DNA of 64,000 bases from Micractinium sp. NFX-FRZ (Eukaryota > Chlorophyta > Trebouxiophyceae > Chlorellales > Chlorellaceae), in the NCBI GenBank assembly GCA_029339195.1, contig JAPTJF010000243.1, forward strand, positions 1-64,000. The letters run 5' to 3'. The position numbers and the translations under genes were made by a program. The notes beneath the pieces were generated by a model. It was not told where the DNA came from and did no database searches. It saw only the letters and a list, made by a program, of their open reading frames with translations. Positions 33,116-44,290 of the stretch are shown piece after piece. The stretch's first letter is position 1; each line of letters begins with the position of its first letter.

Positions 33116-35327
33116 GGTGACATGGTGCGACGCATGGAAGGAGGTCAGAATAGGGGGCAAGGGGTATAAGTTAGTGTGCTGCTGCATTTACGTTAAAATG
33201 TAAGCGGCCCAGGCAGCTCTGGAAGCTGGGTGGCGACGGTGTGGCGGCGGGACGCGGCGAGGCCACGCTGGGCCTTGCTCCAGCCAGCAAGCCGTGCCGG
33301 GCAGATGATTTCCCGCGGCTCTACCTGCTGAGCGCTGCATGGCGACGTGCCCCCAAACAGGGCGCCCCCAAACAATTCGGCCCCACTGTCGGGACCCGGG
33401 AAGAAGCTCCGCCCGCGCCAAACGCTTGCAGGCCGATACAAACACCGCTGCAGCCCCCCACCTGCTGCCCCGCCGGTGGGAAGGGGGCTCCCGCTCCGTG
33501 GTTCTCCATCCGGCTTGCGCTACAGCCTCCTGGCCGCCTGAGTAGTGCTGACAGCGATCGCAAATGCCGGGTGACGTCCACGGGGCTGGGTACTTCTGAG
33601 ATGCCACTGCATGCTGTGCAACTCGCCAGCAGGGGTGACGGCCCGGATGGAGGGCCAGGCAGCCGGAGGCAACCTTTCATGCTCCACTTCAACATGATAA
33701 TGAACAAATGGCTCAACTGGCATCCATGCACACGTCATTTGCATGGCAGATCATTTTTTGAGGTGTACTCGGTCGCCCTACACCGCCCCGCCCGCACCGC
33801 ACCGCACGCGCCTCCTGCCCCATTCTTTGACAGTCCTGCACTTCTCAAGCCAAAAGGTAGCCAAGATCATGAGAACAGTACGCCTTTGGTGCGGCCCTCA
33901 TATGGATATGCAGCTGCTACAGTAAGCAGGTCGCATGCCTGCCCAGCTTGCTACCTTTCTAAGCGCCGGCTTTGGCATGGGAGCACAAGAAGAAGGGCCC
34001 GCAAGTGAGGTAAAATTGTCTGTGAGTGTTTCTCGAGTGGAGTGGTGTGAAGGGACGCCGATTTGGTGGGCGCATGCCTCTGGAGAAAGCTGCCAGCCCG
34101 AACCCCCACCAGCCTAGGCCCTCATAAATCACTCGTGCCAGCACTGCACTTTCCTCCCCTTGCCTTCCCCCCCGGTGCACGCTCTTGCCTCACGCTGCTG
34201 CCCAAGGATGCTTCATTTCGAAATGAATTCAGGACACCATGTCAGTGATGACTCGTAGATGACACCAAGCGTAACAATGAGGGCATATGCAATGTTGCTG
34301 TGCGCTCATTCGTGGGGGAAGGTGCGGCAGAGGATGTGGCATGTGTGTGGGCGAAGAGAGCAGCCGATCGGCAAGTTGCAGGCAGCGACCAGAGGTGAGC
34401 CTGCCAGGAGTGCTTGTCGAGCGGTCAAGGGAGCCCTGCCTTCTGTCGCGCACCAGGCAGAGCATGGCCGCACTTCAGGCCGCGGTAAAACAGAGGCCGC
34501 CCCTTTCCACCCAGGGCCCTGTGCCAGAGGGAGGGGCTGCCAACTTGGCGGTGTCTGCGGAGGTCCTGGCCACTTGACTTGGTGCCACCTCATCAGGCTA
34601 CATAATGATGAAGCCATAGCAGTGCCTTGCTGAGTTAAGCCTTGGGTCACGAAAAAAGCCCCAGTGTTGAAGCCTGCCGGGCGCAGTGCCAGACTTCCGT
34701 GGGCGCAGCAGGGAGACCAGCGGGCGCGGCACGTGCCTCGGCAGTGCTTTATTTTCAGTTTGATTGTGAAGGGAACTCAGCCTGCCACTGCCTTGGCGGC
34801 TCCACACAAGTGAGCGTGCATGACATGGAGTAGGAACCACGTGGGGCTGCTGATGCAAGCAGGGGCAGCTGTGGTGGCGTCGGTCCCGTGCACAGCGGCG
34901 GCGTTGTGCCTTGGCGGCAATGAGACTGGCATGTTGCCGGTTGGGCTTGCTGCACCGCAGATGGTGGAAGGGCAGCGATCGTCTTATCGCAGTCCACACT
35001 GGCAGTTGGAAGCTAAGCAGAGCTCATGACATGAGCTACCCACTGCCACCTCAGCGGGGTCCTTCCCCACCACACGGAGTCTTACTCCCTTGCTTTCCGG
35101 GCTGCAGGCTTCTTCTGTTCCGACGGCACGTGACAAATCCTTCAGTTTACAGAGCGGTAACACTCGTGACTGCGCTCTCCAGCTCCCGCAGGTCACATAC
35201 GACTCACTCCCTCACATTCAGCATCACAAGGGGCACCCAGCCAGCCTGAGCTGCCCACCTGCCTGGCCCGACTACCCGTCGAGGTTGTTCCGCACCTGCT
35301 GTCGTCGCCAGCTCAGAACTGCTCGCC
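33116..35327. other. 2.2-kb divergent intergenic region, NF-YC / Q-rich orphan
   Basis: This is the longest gene-free stretch of the window, and base composition is more mixed than around it. It should contain two promoters. I found no conserved protein, RNA gene or mobile element in either strand. Confidence 0.5.
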
Positions 35328-36723
35328 ATGACGAGCACGGAACCGCAGAAGCGATCCAAGCCGCAGCCGAAGCCAGCGTACCCCACGGTAAGGGCAGGAG
35401 GCAGGAGTGGGCACCTTCCTGCAGCACCCGCCCAGCCGCCAGCGGCTGCCGGTCAAGAAGGTGCGGCGGTCAAATGAGTTGCAACCTCCTGCCTTGTTTG
35501 CCTACCTTTGTCAGGTATGGTCCCGGCTGCACCAGCAGCTGAAGCCTGAAGAGATTAGATTGGACATGGAATTGCTGCACGTGGCAGCGGCAGCAGCAGC
35601 AGGCGACAACGGCGACGCTGCCTCGGCGCGGCTGGGAGTTGCGGTGCCTCTGCAGCTGGTATCTCCCGCCGCCGCAGCCCCTTCTCCGCCGCTGCAAGAG
35701 AGCTGGCTGGAGCCGCCACCCTCAGGCAGCCACGGCCACCCAGCAGGGCCAGCCGCGCAGCGGGGGGCGCTGACGTGGCCGGCGGCGCCGCCGCCGGGCA
35801 CGCCGGCGCCTGCCGCCTCCGGGGCCTCTGAGCGGCCGCAGCGCAGCCACAAGCGGCCGGCACGTTACAGCGGGGAGGAGGTGTCGCAAGACATGATTTC
35901 CAGAGCAGAGGTGGAGGAGAGGGAGCGGAGGCGGGAGGGGCACCACGAGCGGGAGGAAGAGAGGCTGGCGGCGGCGGCAGCAGCCTTTGCGGGCCCTGTA
36001 CCCATGCCAGCTGTTCACGCGGGCGCAGCAACAGCAGGCGTGGGGTGGCTGCCACGGCATCGCCCGCCATCGGGGCAGGCTGATTCGCACAGCATAGCAG
36101 CGTCTCCAGAGAGAGCAGCGCCATCCGGGCCGGCACTTGCTGCGGTGGGGCGGGGGGCGATGCCAGCTGGTGGGCAGCAGCAGCAGCAGCAGCCAGTGCC
36201 AGTGCAGCAGCAGCAGCAACACTGGCGGGCGCCCTTGCCTACCTGGAAGGAAGAGCCTGCGGCAGCAGCATGGCAGCCGATGCAGCACGTGCACCCGCGT
36301 GCATCCACACATGCCGGGCCCTCGGCTGGCGGCTGGCCAGCCCTGCCAGTGAGCTCTTTCCCTGGTTCAGGCTGGCTGCTGCGGCCACATGCGCAGGCTC
36401 AGCTTCAGGCGCCGCCGCAGCCTAGCACCCCGGGCGCGCAGGCGCCGGCAAACGGCGGCATGAGGACCCCTGCAGGCACGGGCGGCGCGCTGCACATGGC
36501 GGGGGCACATCAGCATGAGCGGCAGCAGCAGCAGCAGCAGCAGCCTGTGCTGCCAGAGCAGCAGCAGCAGCAGCGGCAGCAGCAACCGCTGCCTCTGGTG
36601 GTAGCTGACCTGCTTGCGCCGCCACCTCAGCTCAGCATAGAGCAGGTACAGGCGGTGCTGCGGCACCTGCTTGCCAGGCAGGGGTTTGGCGCCCAGCCGC
36701 CGCTGCCGCCGCGCCATCCGTAG
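35328..36723 (+). CDS. Gln/Ala-rich protein of unknown function
   Basis: Two exons (35328-35387 and 35515-36723) join in frame for 422 residues. The short first exon is basic and Pro-rich (KRSKPQPKPAYPT). Splicing places it directly before the only structured-looking part, VWSRLHQQLKPEEIRLDMELL. The remainder is disordered: Ala/Pro stretches, a basic patch RPQRSHKRPARYSGEE, a charged helix rich in Glu/Arg (EVEERERRREGHHEREEERL) and several poly-Gln runs. A final amphipathic segment reads LSIEQVQAVLRHLLARQ. This composition is common in algal transcription cofactors, but no family is recognised. A TGTAA follows 130 bases after the stop. Without splicing, the same frame could start at 35407, which seems less likely. 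Confidence 0.65.
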
Positions 36724-37173
36724 GCCTGCAGGAGCACAGCATGCACGCCGCCCTCCTTTGATTGCGTGACCGTTTCTCACATATCCTGCTGCGGCATGTA
36801 CCATTACCTTGATGTACGACCTCTCGTGTGCCACGCCTCCTTTTAAGCGCCTTGTAAGTAAGCCCCAGCCCACCGGCAGCAGCGGCAGTGCTTACAGGTC
36901 TGTGGTATTTGCCGTGGGATTGGTGGCCCTGTGAGCCTGCAAGCCACTCTTTGACATCATATGCAATCGACATGTGTTGTGTGCCATGCCCACAGCACCC
37001 CCCCAACGCCTGCAGTGAGGTACCAGGCGGCGCTGGCGGCACAGCGTACACAGCAGCAGCGGCGGCGGCATGTGTGGAAGGTGAAGGGCGCCGATTTCTC
37101 CATCGCTTTATTGTAGCGGCATCTGTGGGCTGTACAAGGCTCATTGGGGCTGCAGAGGCTGCGGGGCTGCACC
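36724..37173. other. intergenic region before ADE2
   Basis: 450 bases containing the 3' end of the Q-rich gene (TGTAA at 36853-36857) and the ADE2 promoter. Nothing else was seen. Confidence 0.5.
36853..36857 (+). terminator. candidate TGTAA poly(A) signal, Q-rich gene
   Basis: TGTAA lies 130 bases after the stop codon. Confidence 0.5.
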
Positions 37174-40100
37174 ATGCACGCCTCCCTGACCAAAACAACC
37201 CCGCAGGTGGCAGCCCGCCCGCAAACCGTCGCTGCCAATCACGCGGTCCAGTGCCAGTCTGCTTACGCTAGCACCGTCCTCCCGCAGCGGCATGCTCGGC
37301 GCCCGACCATGCGGAGGAACGTGACTTGCCAGGCTGCCTCCCCCGCTGGGGGAGAGGCGCCCACCAAGGTGGTGGAGACTGGACTGCCGCGGACGGCCGT
37401 TGTGGGCGTGCTGGGAGGCGGGCAGCTGGGGAAAATGATGGGGCAGGAGGCGGTGAGCGGGGTGGGCGGGAGGGACGGCGGGCTTGGTTGTCTGCCCTGC
37501 ATGCAAATCGATGTCTCTGTCTGGTTTCGCAGCAGTGGAGGGCCTGCCATTACGTCGAAAGATATACAGGAACCGCATGCATGCCTGCTTTCATGCACAC
37601 GCATGTGCATCGAGCGGTGCCGCTGCTGCCGCCGCTGCTTAAGCAGCCCAGCCCGTGCATGCCCCATCGCCCTGCTGCCCCCGCCCCTGCCCGCAAACTT
37701 CGTCACACCCCGCAGGCCAAGATGGGTGTGAGCCTGCGCGTGCTGGATCCCACACCCGACTGCCCGGCCTCGGTGGTGGCGCAGCAGACGCTGGGGTCCT
37801 TCCGGGACCCGGCGGCGGTGCAGCAGTTTGCGCAGGTGCGCTGGGCGGGGCTGAAGGCATGGCACTTGGCAATGTATTCGTGAAGTCAGTACTGCACGCT
37901 GTGGCAGCTGGCATAGAGCAAGCGCTGTTGAGCATGTTATTCATGCCAAGCATTCCCATGGCTTTTATGACTGCAGGGGTGCGACGTGCTGACGGTGGAG
38001 ATTGAGCACATTGATGCAGATGCCATGCAGGTGGGTGCTGCTTGCGCACTGCACTGCTGATGCTGAGGCTGCTGAGGCTGCCACCGCATATCCTGCTATT
38101 GTTGAGGCTGCCACTGTGGCTGCTGCTGTGGCTGCTGAGGCTGCCACTGGGGCCTGCTGCCGCTGCTGTGCTGCTGTCGCTTGCTTCTGCCGGTGCTGGC
38201 AAGAGGGGCAGCGCCGCAGGCTTCAGTCATGCCGCGCTGCCCCTGCTGTGTTGCCTGCCCCACCTCCCGCTTCCCGGCGCCCCTCCCCACGCACCCCGGC
38301 CCCCTATTTCACTGCCACCCCCGGCCCTCTCCTGCACTGCCATTCCCCCTCACAACAGGCGGTGGCTGACCAGTCGGGCGTGGAGGTGCAGCCCACCCCC
38401 CAGACGATGCGCGTCATCCAGGACAAGTTTGTGCAGAAGGAGCACTTCCAGGCGGTGGGCGTGCCCCTCCCAGAGTACCGCAAAATCAACTGCAGCAAGT
38501 GCGCTGAGTCGGCGGGCAAGGCGTTTGGCTACCCCTACATGCTGAAGAGCCGGAAGTGAGTGTGGGGAGCGGCTGGGCGCGGGGGGAGGCACGGGTGGGG
38601 CGGGTGCTAGTGCAGCTCGTGTGGGGAGTCGGCGGGCTAGCCGTGCATGCTGATGGAGTGGGGGGGAAAGGAAGGCGGGTGGGGTGCTCAGGAAGCGTTC
38701 TGAACCGAAGCTTGGCCGTGGGCAAGGTGATAGTAGACAGCGTTGGTGAGCAGAACAGAACGGACGGGGCGTGTTGCGCTGCCGGCCCTCCTCCTCCCAA
38801 TCTCCCTGCCTCACCGGTCGCAGCTGCCCCCGCTCGCTCCCACCCCAAGCACCCCCCCGCAGCTCCGCTCACTTGATCCCCTGCTCCGCTTCCCACCCTG
38901 CTCATGCCCTTGCCCCCATCCCCCCAGGCTGGCCTACGACGGCCGTGGCAACGCCGTGGTGCGCAGCGAAGCCGACATCCCCGCCGCCGTCGAGTCGCTG
39001 GGAGGTTACGAGAAGGGGCTGTATGCCGAGAAGTGGGTGCCTTTTGTGTGTGAGCTCGCCGTGATGGTGGTGCGCTCTAGGGACGGCTCCGTGGCCTCCT
39101 TCCCAGTGGTACAAACAATCCACAAGGACAACATCTGCTGGACGACCGAGACGCCGGCGCGCGTGCCGGCGGGCGCGCAGAAGGCGGCGCAGGCGGTGGC
39201 GGAGCAGGCGGTGGCGACGCTGGAGGGTGGGTGCAGGGGTGGGGTGGGGCCGAGGCCGGGCGAAAAAATTGGGCCGGCCTGCTCTGTGTCTATGCTGCTC
39301 TGGGCGCTGGAACTTGCACTGGCTGCTGCCTCTCTGCCTGCCTGCCCGCCTCGCCTGCCTGCCCGTCTGTTGCCCGCCGTGGCCAACCTGATGCTGGCCC
39401 CTGCCCAGCCCCGTCACTGCTCCCCCCAACCCCACTCTGCACAGACGCAGCTGTGTTTGCTTGGCAGCTCCCCCCTGCACCTGTTATTCCGCTGAAACCG
39501 CCATCTCATGTGTTGACACGCGGATGGCAGGCATGCGGGGGCGTGTTTGGGGCACTGTTCCTGCTCCGTTACAGCTCCACCATCCTGATGAGGCGGACCC
39601 CTTTGCTTCCCCTATCCTCCACCCCTGCAGGGGCGGGCGTGTTTGGCGTGGAGACCTTCCTGCTGCCCGACGGCTCCATCCTGCTCAACGAGGTGGCGCC
39701 CCGCCCCCACAACAGCGGGCATTACACCATCGAGGCCTGCCCCAGCTCCCAGTTTGAGGCGCACCTGCGGGCGGTGCTGGGCTGGCCGCTGGGGGACACA
39801 CAGCTGCGGGTGGGGGCCTCCATCATGCTCAACATACTGGGGGAGGCGGATGGGGAGGAGGGAGAGCGGCGGGCACACGAGCTGATGGGGCGCGCGTACG
39901 CGACACCTGGCGCAAGCGTGCACTGGTACGGCAAGGCGGGGGTGGCGGCGCAGCGCAAGATTGGGCACATCACGATTGTGGGCAAGGACAACGAGGAGTG
40001 CCGGCAGCGTCTGCGCGCCATCGACTCGGGTGGGTTGGCTGGGGAGTGGGATGGGGAGCGTGTCGGTGTCGCTGTCTTTGCCAGGGGACGGAGGCTGGAG

Positions 40101-41344
40101 ACTGGCAGCGGCGGCTGCGTGCCATCGTTCTGGGTGCGCCAGGAGGTCCTGCTCACCATGCTTTCTTCCTCCTGTCGAGGCGGCCACCAGGAAATGTTGC
40201 GGCACCCCCTTCCTGCTCGCCATGCTTTCCCCTTTTCTCCGCCCAACCGTCGCCCCCTGCACTGGCTGCCGCCGCCGTGAAGGCGGACACCAACGAAGGC
40301 TGCAGCACCCTCTCCCTGCTCACCATGATTTTCCGCTCCAGCCCCCCTTCACAGCTCACCACGCCTTCGCCCTCCTCCCGAACCGCCCCCCTGCAGTGGC
40401 TGCCGACGCTGTGGAGGCGGCCACCAGCAAGGTGGCGGCGGAACTGCAGACGGGCGGCGCCAGTGGCGGCACCGGCGGCCCCGCTGTGGGGATCATCATG
40501 GGCTCAGACTCAGACCTGGCCACCATGAAGGTGAGTGAGCTGCTGGGCGGAAAACTAAAAATGCTGCCCTCACACGCTGTTGTGCGTCTGGGGGATTGTG
40601 GTCGTAAGAGAGAAGAGGAACAAAGAAATTCCACTAGTATCGGCTGGGGTGTAAGCTGTGACCTTCGTGCTTGATCCCAGAACGTTTCGTCGTGCTGTCC
40701 TGATATGCCCCTCTGCCGCCTGCAGGCAGCTGCCGAGATCTTGGAGGAGTTTGGCGTGCCCTGCGAGGTCACCGTGGTGTCGGCGCACAGGTGGGCTGGG
40801 GGTGGTTGCCACATGCGGGCCTTTCACCCGAGTGTGTCTTGCACCACGCCCAAGCGCTTGTTCTGGGTGTGGCCCCTCCGCCCACGAGCACATCATCTCA
40901 CCCCACCCACCCTACCCCACCTTACCCCATATCCCTGCCCTTTTCCTTCCCGGCAGGACGCCCGAGCGCATGTTTGAGTATGCCCGCTCCGCCCACAAGC
41001 GCGGCATCCGCGCCATCATCGCCGGCGCCGGCGGCGCTGCCCACCTGCCCGGCATGGTGGCCGCCATGACCCCCCTCCCTGTCATCGGCGTGCCGGTCAA
41101 GCCCGCGGGGGCACACTTGGACGGAGTGGACGCGCTGCTGAGCATTGTGCAGATGCCACGTGGCGTGCCGGTTGCCACGGTGGCGATTGGCAACGCCGCC
41201 AATGCTGGGCTGCTGGCGGTGCGCATCCTGGCCAGCGCAGATCCTGCCATGCTGGCAAAGATGGAGGCGTACCAGGAGGGGATGACGCAGACGGTGCTGG
41301 GCAAGGCGGCGCGGCTGGAGGAGAAGGGGTGGCGCGAGTACTGA
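37174..41344 (+). CDS. ADE2: phosphoribosylaminoimidazole carboxylase (PurK-PurE fusion)
   Basis: Nine exons (37174-37452, 37716-37835, 37977-38030, 38359-38555, 38928-39226, 39631-40029, 40397-40530, 40726-40790, 40957-41344) give 644 residues. This is the length I expect for plant AIR carboxylase. The enzyme turns aminoimidazole ribotide into its carboxylate in purine synthesis. A Ser/Thr/Arg-rich N-terminus of about 55-65 residues suggests a plastid transit peptide. The PurK part starts at [16 protein letters not shown] and carries the ATP-grasp blocks ([37 protein letters not shown]). A short Ala-rich linker leads to Pur[44 protein letters not shown] and GVPV. The active-site SDSD and AHR motifs are intact. 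Introns 4, 5 and 6 hold decoy exon-edge copies. Confidence 0.96.
38050..38165 (+). repeat. ctgaggctgccac-type minisatellite, ADE2 intron 3
   Basis: Imperfect repeats of gctgaggctgccac and gtggctgctg fill the first part of this intron. Confidence 0.75.
38611..38668 (+). repeat. decoy copy of ADE2 exon 4 end
   Basis: tgcagc...gagtcggcgggc repeats exon 4 (38491 onward) at an offset of exactly 120 bases, then continues with a shortened form of the exon's last 30 bases. Confidence 0.75.
39533..39600 (+). repeat. decoy copy of ADE2 exon 6 start
   Basis: gcgtgtttgg at 39541 and then ttcctgct...gctccaccatcctg follow exon 6 (39637 onward) about 96-99 bases later. The preceding ggcaggcatgcggggg mirrors the true acceptor. 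Confidence 0.85.
40095..40140 (+). repeat. decoy copy of ADE2 exon 6 end plus donor
   Basis: ggcagcg...ctgcgtgccatcgttctgggtg resembles the exon 6 end ggcagcgtctgcgcgccatcgactcgggtg, about 104 bases away. Confidence 0.7.
40174..40310 (+). repeat. two decoy copies of ADE2 exon 7 start
   Basis: cccctgcactggctgccg at 40255 copies the true acceptor-exon junction cccctgcagtggctgccg (about 134 bases on), with the acceptor AG changed to AC. A more partial copy, gtcgaggcggccaccag, lies at 40174. Confidence 0.85.
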
Positions 41345-42359
41345 GGCGGCAAGCGGCCACACAGAGAGACGGCGGCGCGGCGGCGGCGGCGGGGCTGGCA
41401 TGCAGCAGCCTGGGCCGGAACCGTGTGCGGCTAGTGTGAGCTCCACCTCCGCCCGCCTCTCGTGACGATGATGAGAACACACAGATGCTGGACGTGACAC
41501 ACCTCCCCACCCAAATTGACCCTTGCTGCTGCAGTATGTTTTGCTTCCCTGCCCACCTCTGCTTGCACTCTTTGTCTGCTCTGATCTACGTCTCTCACCG
41601 GTTCAAGATTCGTGTTGTTGTGCGAGGGCAGCGGGGAGGCCGTTCCCGCCTTGCTACTACTCCTCCTCCCTTGCAACTATCCTCCTTGCTGTAATCTCAC
41701 AGAGAATACCGAGCTTGGTAGCAGCAGTTGGCTGTCAACGGCATTCTTCCTGCCGCCGTGCCTGCTGGCCTCCCCACCGCCATCCATACTGGCAGCAACT
41801 CTGCACCCTAGCACCCGCCCGTGACAGCTGTGATCCACATTCAAACAGTGGTACCTCCCACAGCATTGGCTTGGCAGGGACAGGCTGTTCCATGTGCCAG
41901 CTAGACTGCGTGACCCAAGGTTGTTTTCAAAAGGGCATGGCAGCTCAAGTACAACAGGTGGTGGGAGGAAAGCGCAGGGGCGAGCGCAGCAGCAGGAGGG
42001 AACAGGGAGGAATTGTTGGTGGGGCGCTGAGGCCGCAGCGGGAGGCCTTGCCGGGTTGGGTGCGATGCTGCGGACAAGTGGAGGCGGAGAGGGGAGCAGC
42101 AGGTCGGGTACAAAAGCAGCAAGGGGGGAACAACCGCAAAGAGAGGGGCCGGCACACAGGAGTGAGGGTACAACACGTGCATCATTCGCAGGGGAAGAGA
42201 ACAGGGGCCCCTCGGAAGGCCGAGCAGGTAGGCGCAGGCAGCGAGCGGGCAGGCATCAAGTTCCTGCCTGCCTGCCATGCTGCCTCCACAGCTGCTCAGT
42301 CGTTGGATTGGCGGCATAGATGCTGCCGCCAGTGCTCAGCAACAGGAGCAGCAGCAGCC
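41345..42359. other. convergent 3' region between ADE2 and the GAT gene
   Basis: About 1 kb with a TGTAA at 41690-41694 (346 bases past the ADE2 stop). No other gene is supported. Confidence 0.5.
41690..41694 (+). terminator. candidate TGTAA poly(A) signal, ADE2
   Basis: TGTAA lies 346 bases after the ADE2 stop codon. Confidence 0.4.
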
Positions 42360-43939
42360 TCAATCAAAGCTGATCAGCGGAGCCTCGTCAGCGGGCGGCC
42401 GAGTGGTCGTGGCCGCGGGCGGGGGCGCCAGCGCAGCAGCGGGCGCCGCCGCTGCCGCTGCCGTGGGGCCCGCTGCTGCCGGCTCGGCTGGCGCGTTCTG
42501 CTCATCCAGGCAGCGGCTGAGCATGTCGAAGGCTTCAAAGGCCTTGGCAAACACGGTTTCGTTGCCGCCCTGCGGTTTGGGAACCGTGCGTGCCAGCGGG
42601 GCAGAGGTCCGAGTCAGCATGGGGCGGCGCCAGAGCCAGCGGTGCATGCAAGGCGCGCATGGGGCGCAATGCGATTGCTGCCACAGGTGCAAGGCAGAAG
42701 CAATGCAGTGCACCCTGGCAGTACTGACATTAACCCATGGTGATTGCTGATGGCCCCAAGCAGCTGCCCTACAGCTGCTACCCGGAGCCCAGCCAGCGCC
42801 ACCCCAACATGTTCGTGAGCAGTGATGAAGTAGCACGCAATGCACCCCAACGCAATCCAGAAGCACAAGCAGCCGCCCCACCTGGTAGTCGCTGATGGCG
42901 CCGCGCAGCTGCGCCTGCAGCTGCTCCCCCTTGTTCTTGATGTCCGCCATGGCCGCCCCGCCCTCGCCCATGGCCACCATCTCCCACAGGATCTCGGCGG
43001 CATCCCGCGCCAGCAGGCACAGCTCCTGCAGCTCGTCGGCCTGTTGGGAGGGGAGGGGAGGAGGAAGGGCGTGTGGGGAAGTCGAGTGAGGTGGGAGGGT
43101 GGTCTCATAGGCGGGCTGGCAGAAGAACAGGGGGGTGGGTGAGTTAGCAAGGTGGGCTGCTGGCTAGTGATGTTCAGAGGTGCATCAGCGGTTGCACCAC
43201 ATGCTCCGATGGGGGAGCAGCAGGCGGAGCAGCTTGTAGGGGGGCAAGAGTTGTTAGGTGGGGTGTGGAGAGTTGACTGCCAGCTGGCGGCGTGAGGATG
43301 AGCCAAGGGACGGGCGCAGGAGCGCTGTGGCAGCTGCAGCTGTGTGCTCGCCAAGGGCAGGGAAGGCTGGCAGGCTAGAGGTGCGAGCGCAGGCAGAGAT
43401 GCGCCTGAAGAGGGAGCAACATCTTTGGTGACCGCCCACCCACAGTGCTCACAAACGTGGCCTCACACCGGCACTTGCCGGAACGTCCTGCACCCCTGCC
43501 CCACGCTGCTGCCCACCTGCGACGGAAGCGGCAGCGCCGAGGTGCGGTGCACTCCTGCTGCTGCCGGCGCCGCGCCGTAACCCTGCGCGGGCGGCTGGTA
43601 GCCGCCGACGCTGGGCGGCGGCGGATATCCGCTGTAGCCGCCAGGCGCGGGGCGGTAGCCGGCGGCGGCGCCGCCGGGCGCACCCACGCCGTGCTGCCTC
43701 TCATACTCCTCCTGTTCGTGCACATCCGACACCAGGGGCCGCTCTAGAGTGTTCAGCTCGTCATAACCCTGCGCAGAAGGCGGGGAGGGCACAGGTGAGA
43801 GGTAAGGCTGAGGCGCAGGTGCCGTGATCTCGCGGCCCAGCAAGAAGTCGAGGGTCCGAGGCCCCACCTGGGCTTTGGCGCCAAGCAGGCTCTTGAAACG
43901 ATTCTGGAAGCTCTCCAATTTGCTCTTGAAGTTGGACAT
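42360..43939 (-). CDS. GAT-domain adaptor with C-terminal clathrin-box-like motif
   Basis: Exons in transcript order are 43939-43517, 43040-42882 and 42569-42360, giving 263 residues. The N-terminus (MSNFKSKLESFQNRFKSLLG) is a short amphipathic helix that could touch membrane. A Pro/Gly/Tyr-rich linker with GYxPPP-type repeats follows. Residues about 142-212 (ADELQELCLLARDAAEILWEM, then ADIKNKGEQLQAQLRGAISDY, then NETVFAKAFEAFDMLSRCL) form three helices resembling the ubiquitin-binding GAT domain of TOM1/TOL/GGA proteins. The last residues, PLISFD, fit the clathrin-box pattern L-hydrophobic-x-hydrophobic-acid. No VHS domain precedes the GAT region. A role in sorting ubiquitinated cargo at endosomes is inferred. 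The gene is divergent from ARGJ. Confidence 0.75.
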
Positions 43940-44290
43940 GCTGCACTGCGCCTCGATCGCTGGGCCTGCAGGGACTGTGGGGGCTGCTCCCGCCTTGGAT
44001 CGCCACACTGACCGTACGCGGCTGTCGTCACGCAACGAGGGTGGCGTTTCAGGCCATGCCCCTGCTGCTACGCTCGTGCTGCGCCGAGGGGGCCCAAATG
44101 CCCTAGGCCGCTCCGCCCGCATCCCCATCGCCCAGTGCATCGTGTGCATCGCCCACCTGCGATACCAGTAGCGACACCCAGCGTAGCTGCAGAAGGCCAG
44201 CTGACCTCCGCATCAGACGACGGTAGCAGGGTTCTTTGCGCTTGCTGCCCGGCAATCCCATCCACGATCGCCTCACGTCACTGACACTCG
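43940..44290. promoter_or_regulatory. probable bidirectional promoter, GAT gene / ARGJ
   Basis: Only 351 bases separate the two divergent start codons. Both 5' UTRs must fit here. No single element is convincing. Confidence 0.5.

Noticed and set aside
33113..33187. Upstream extension of NF-YC beyond 33115
   Set aside because: The first residues do not resemble the family and no ATG gives a better context; the region is more likely 5' UTR.
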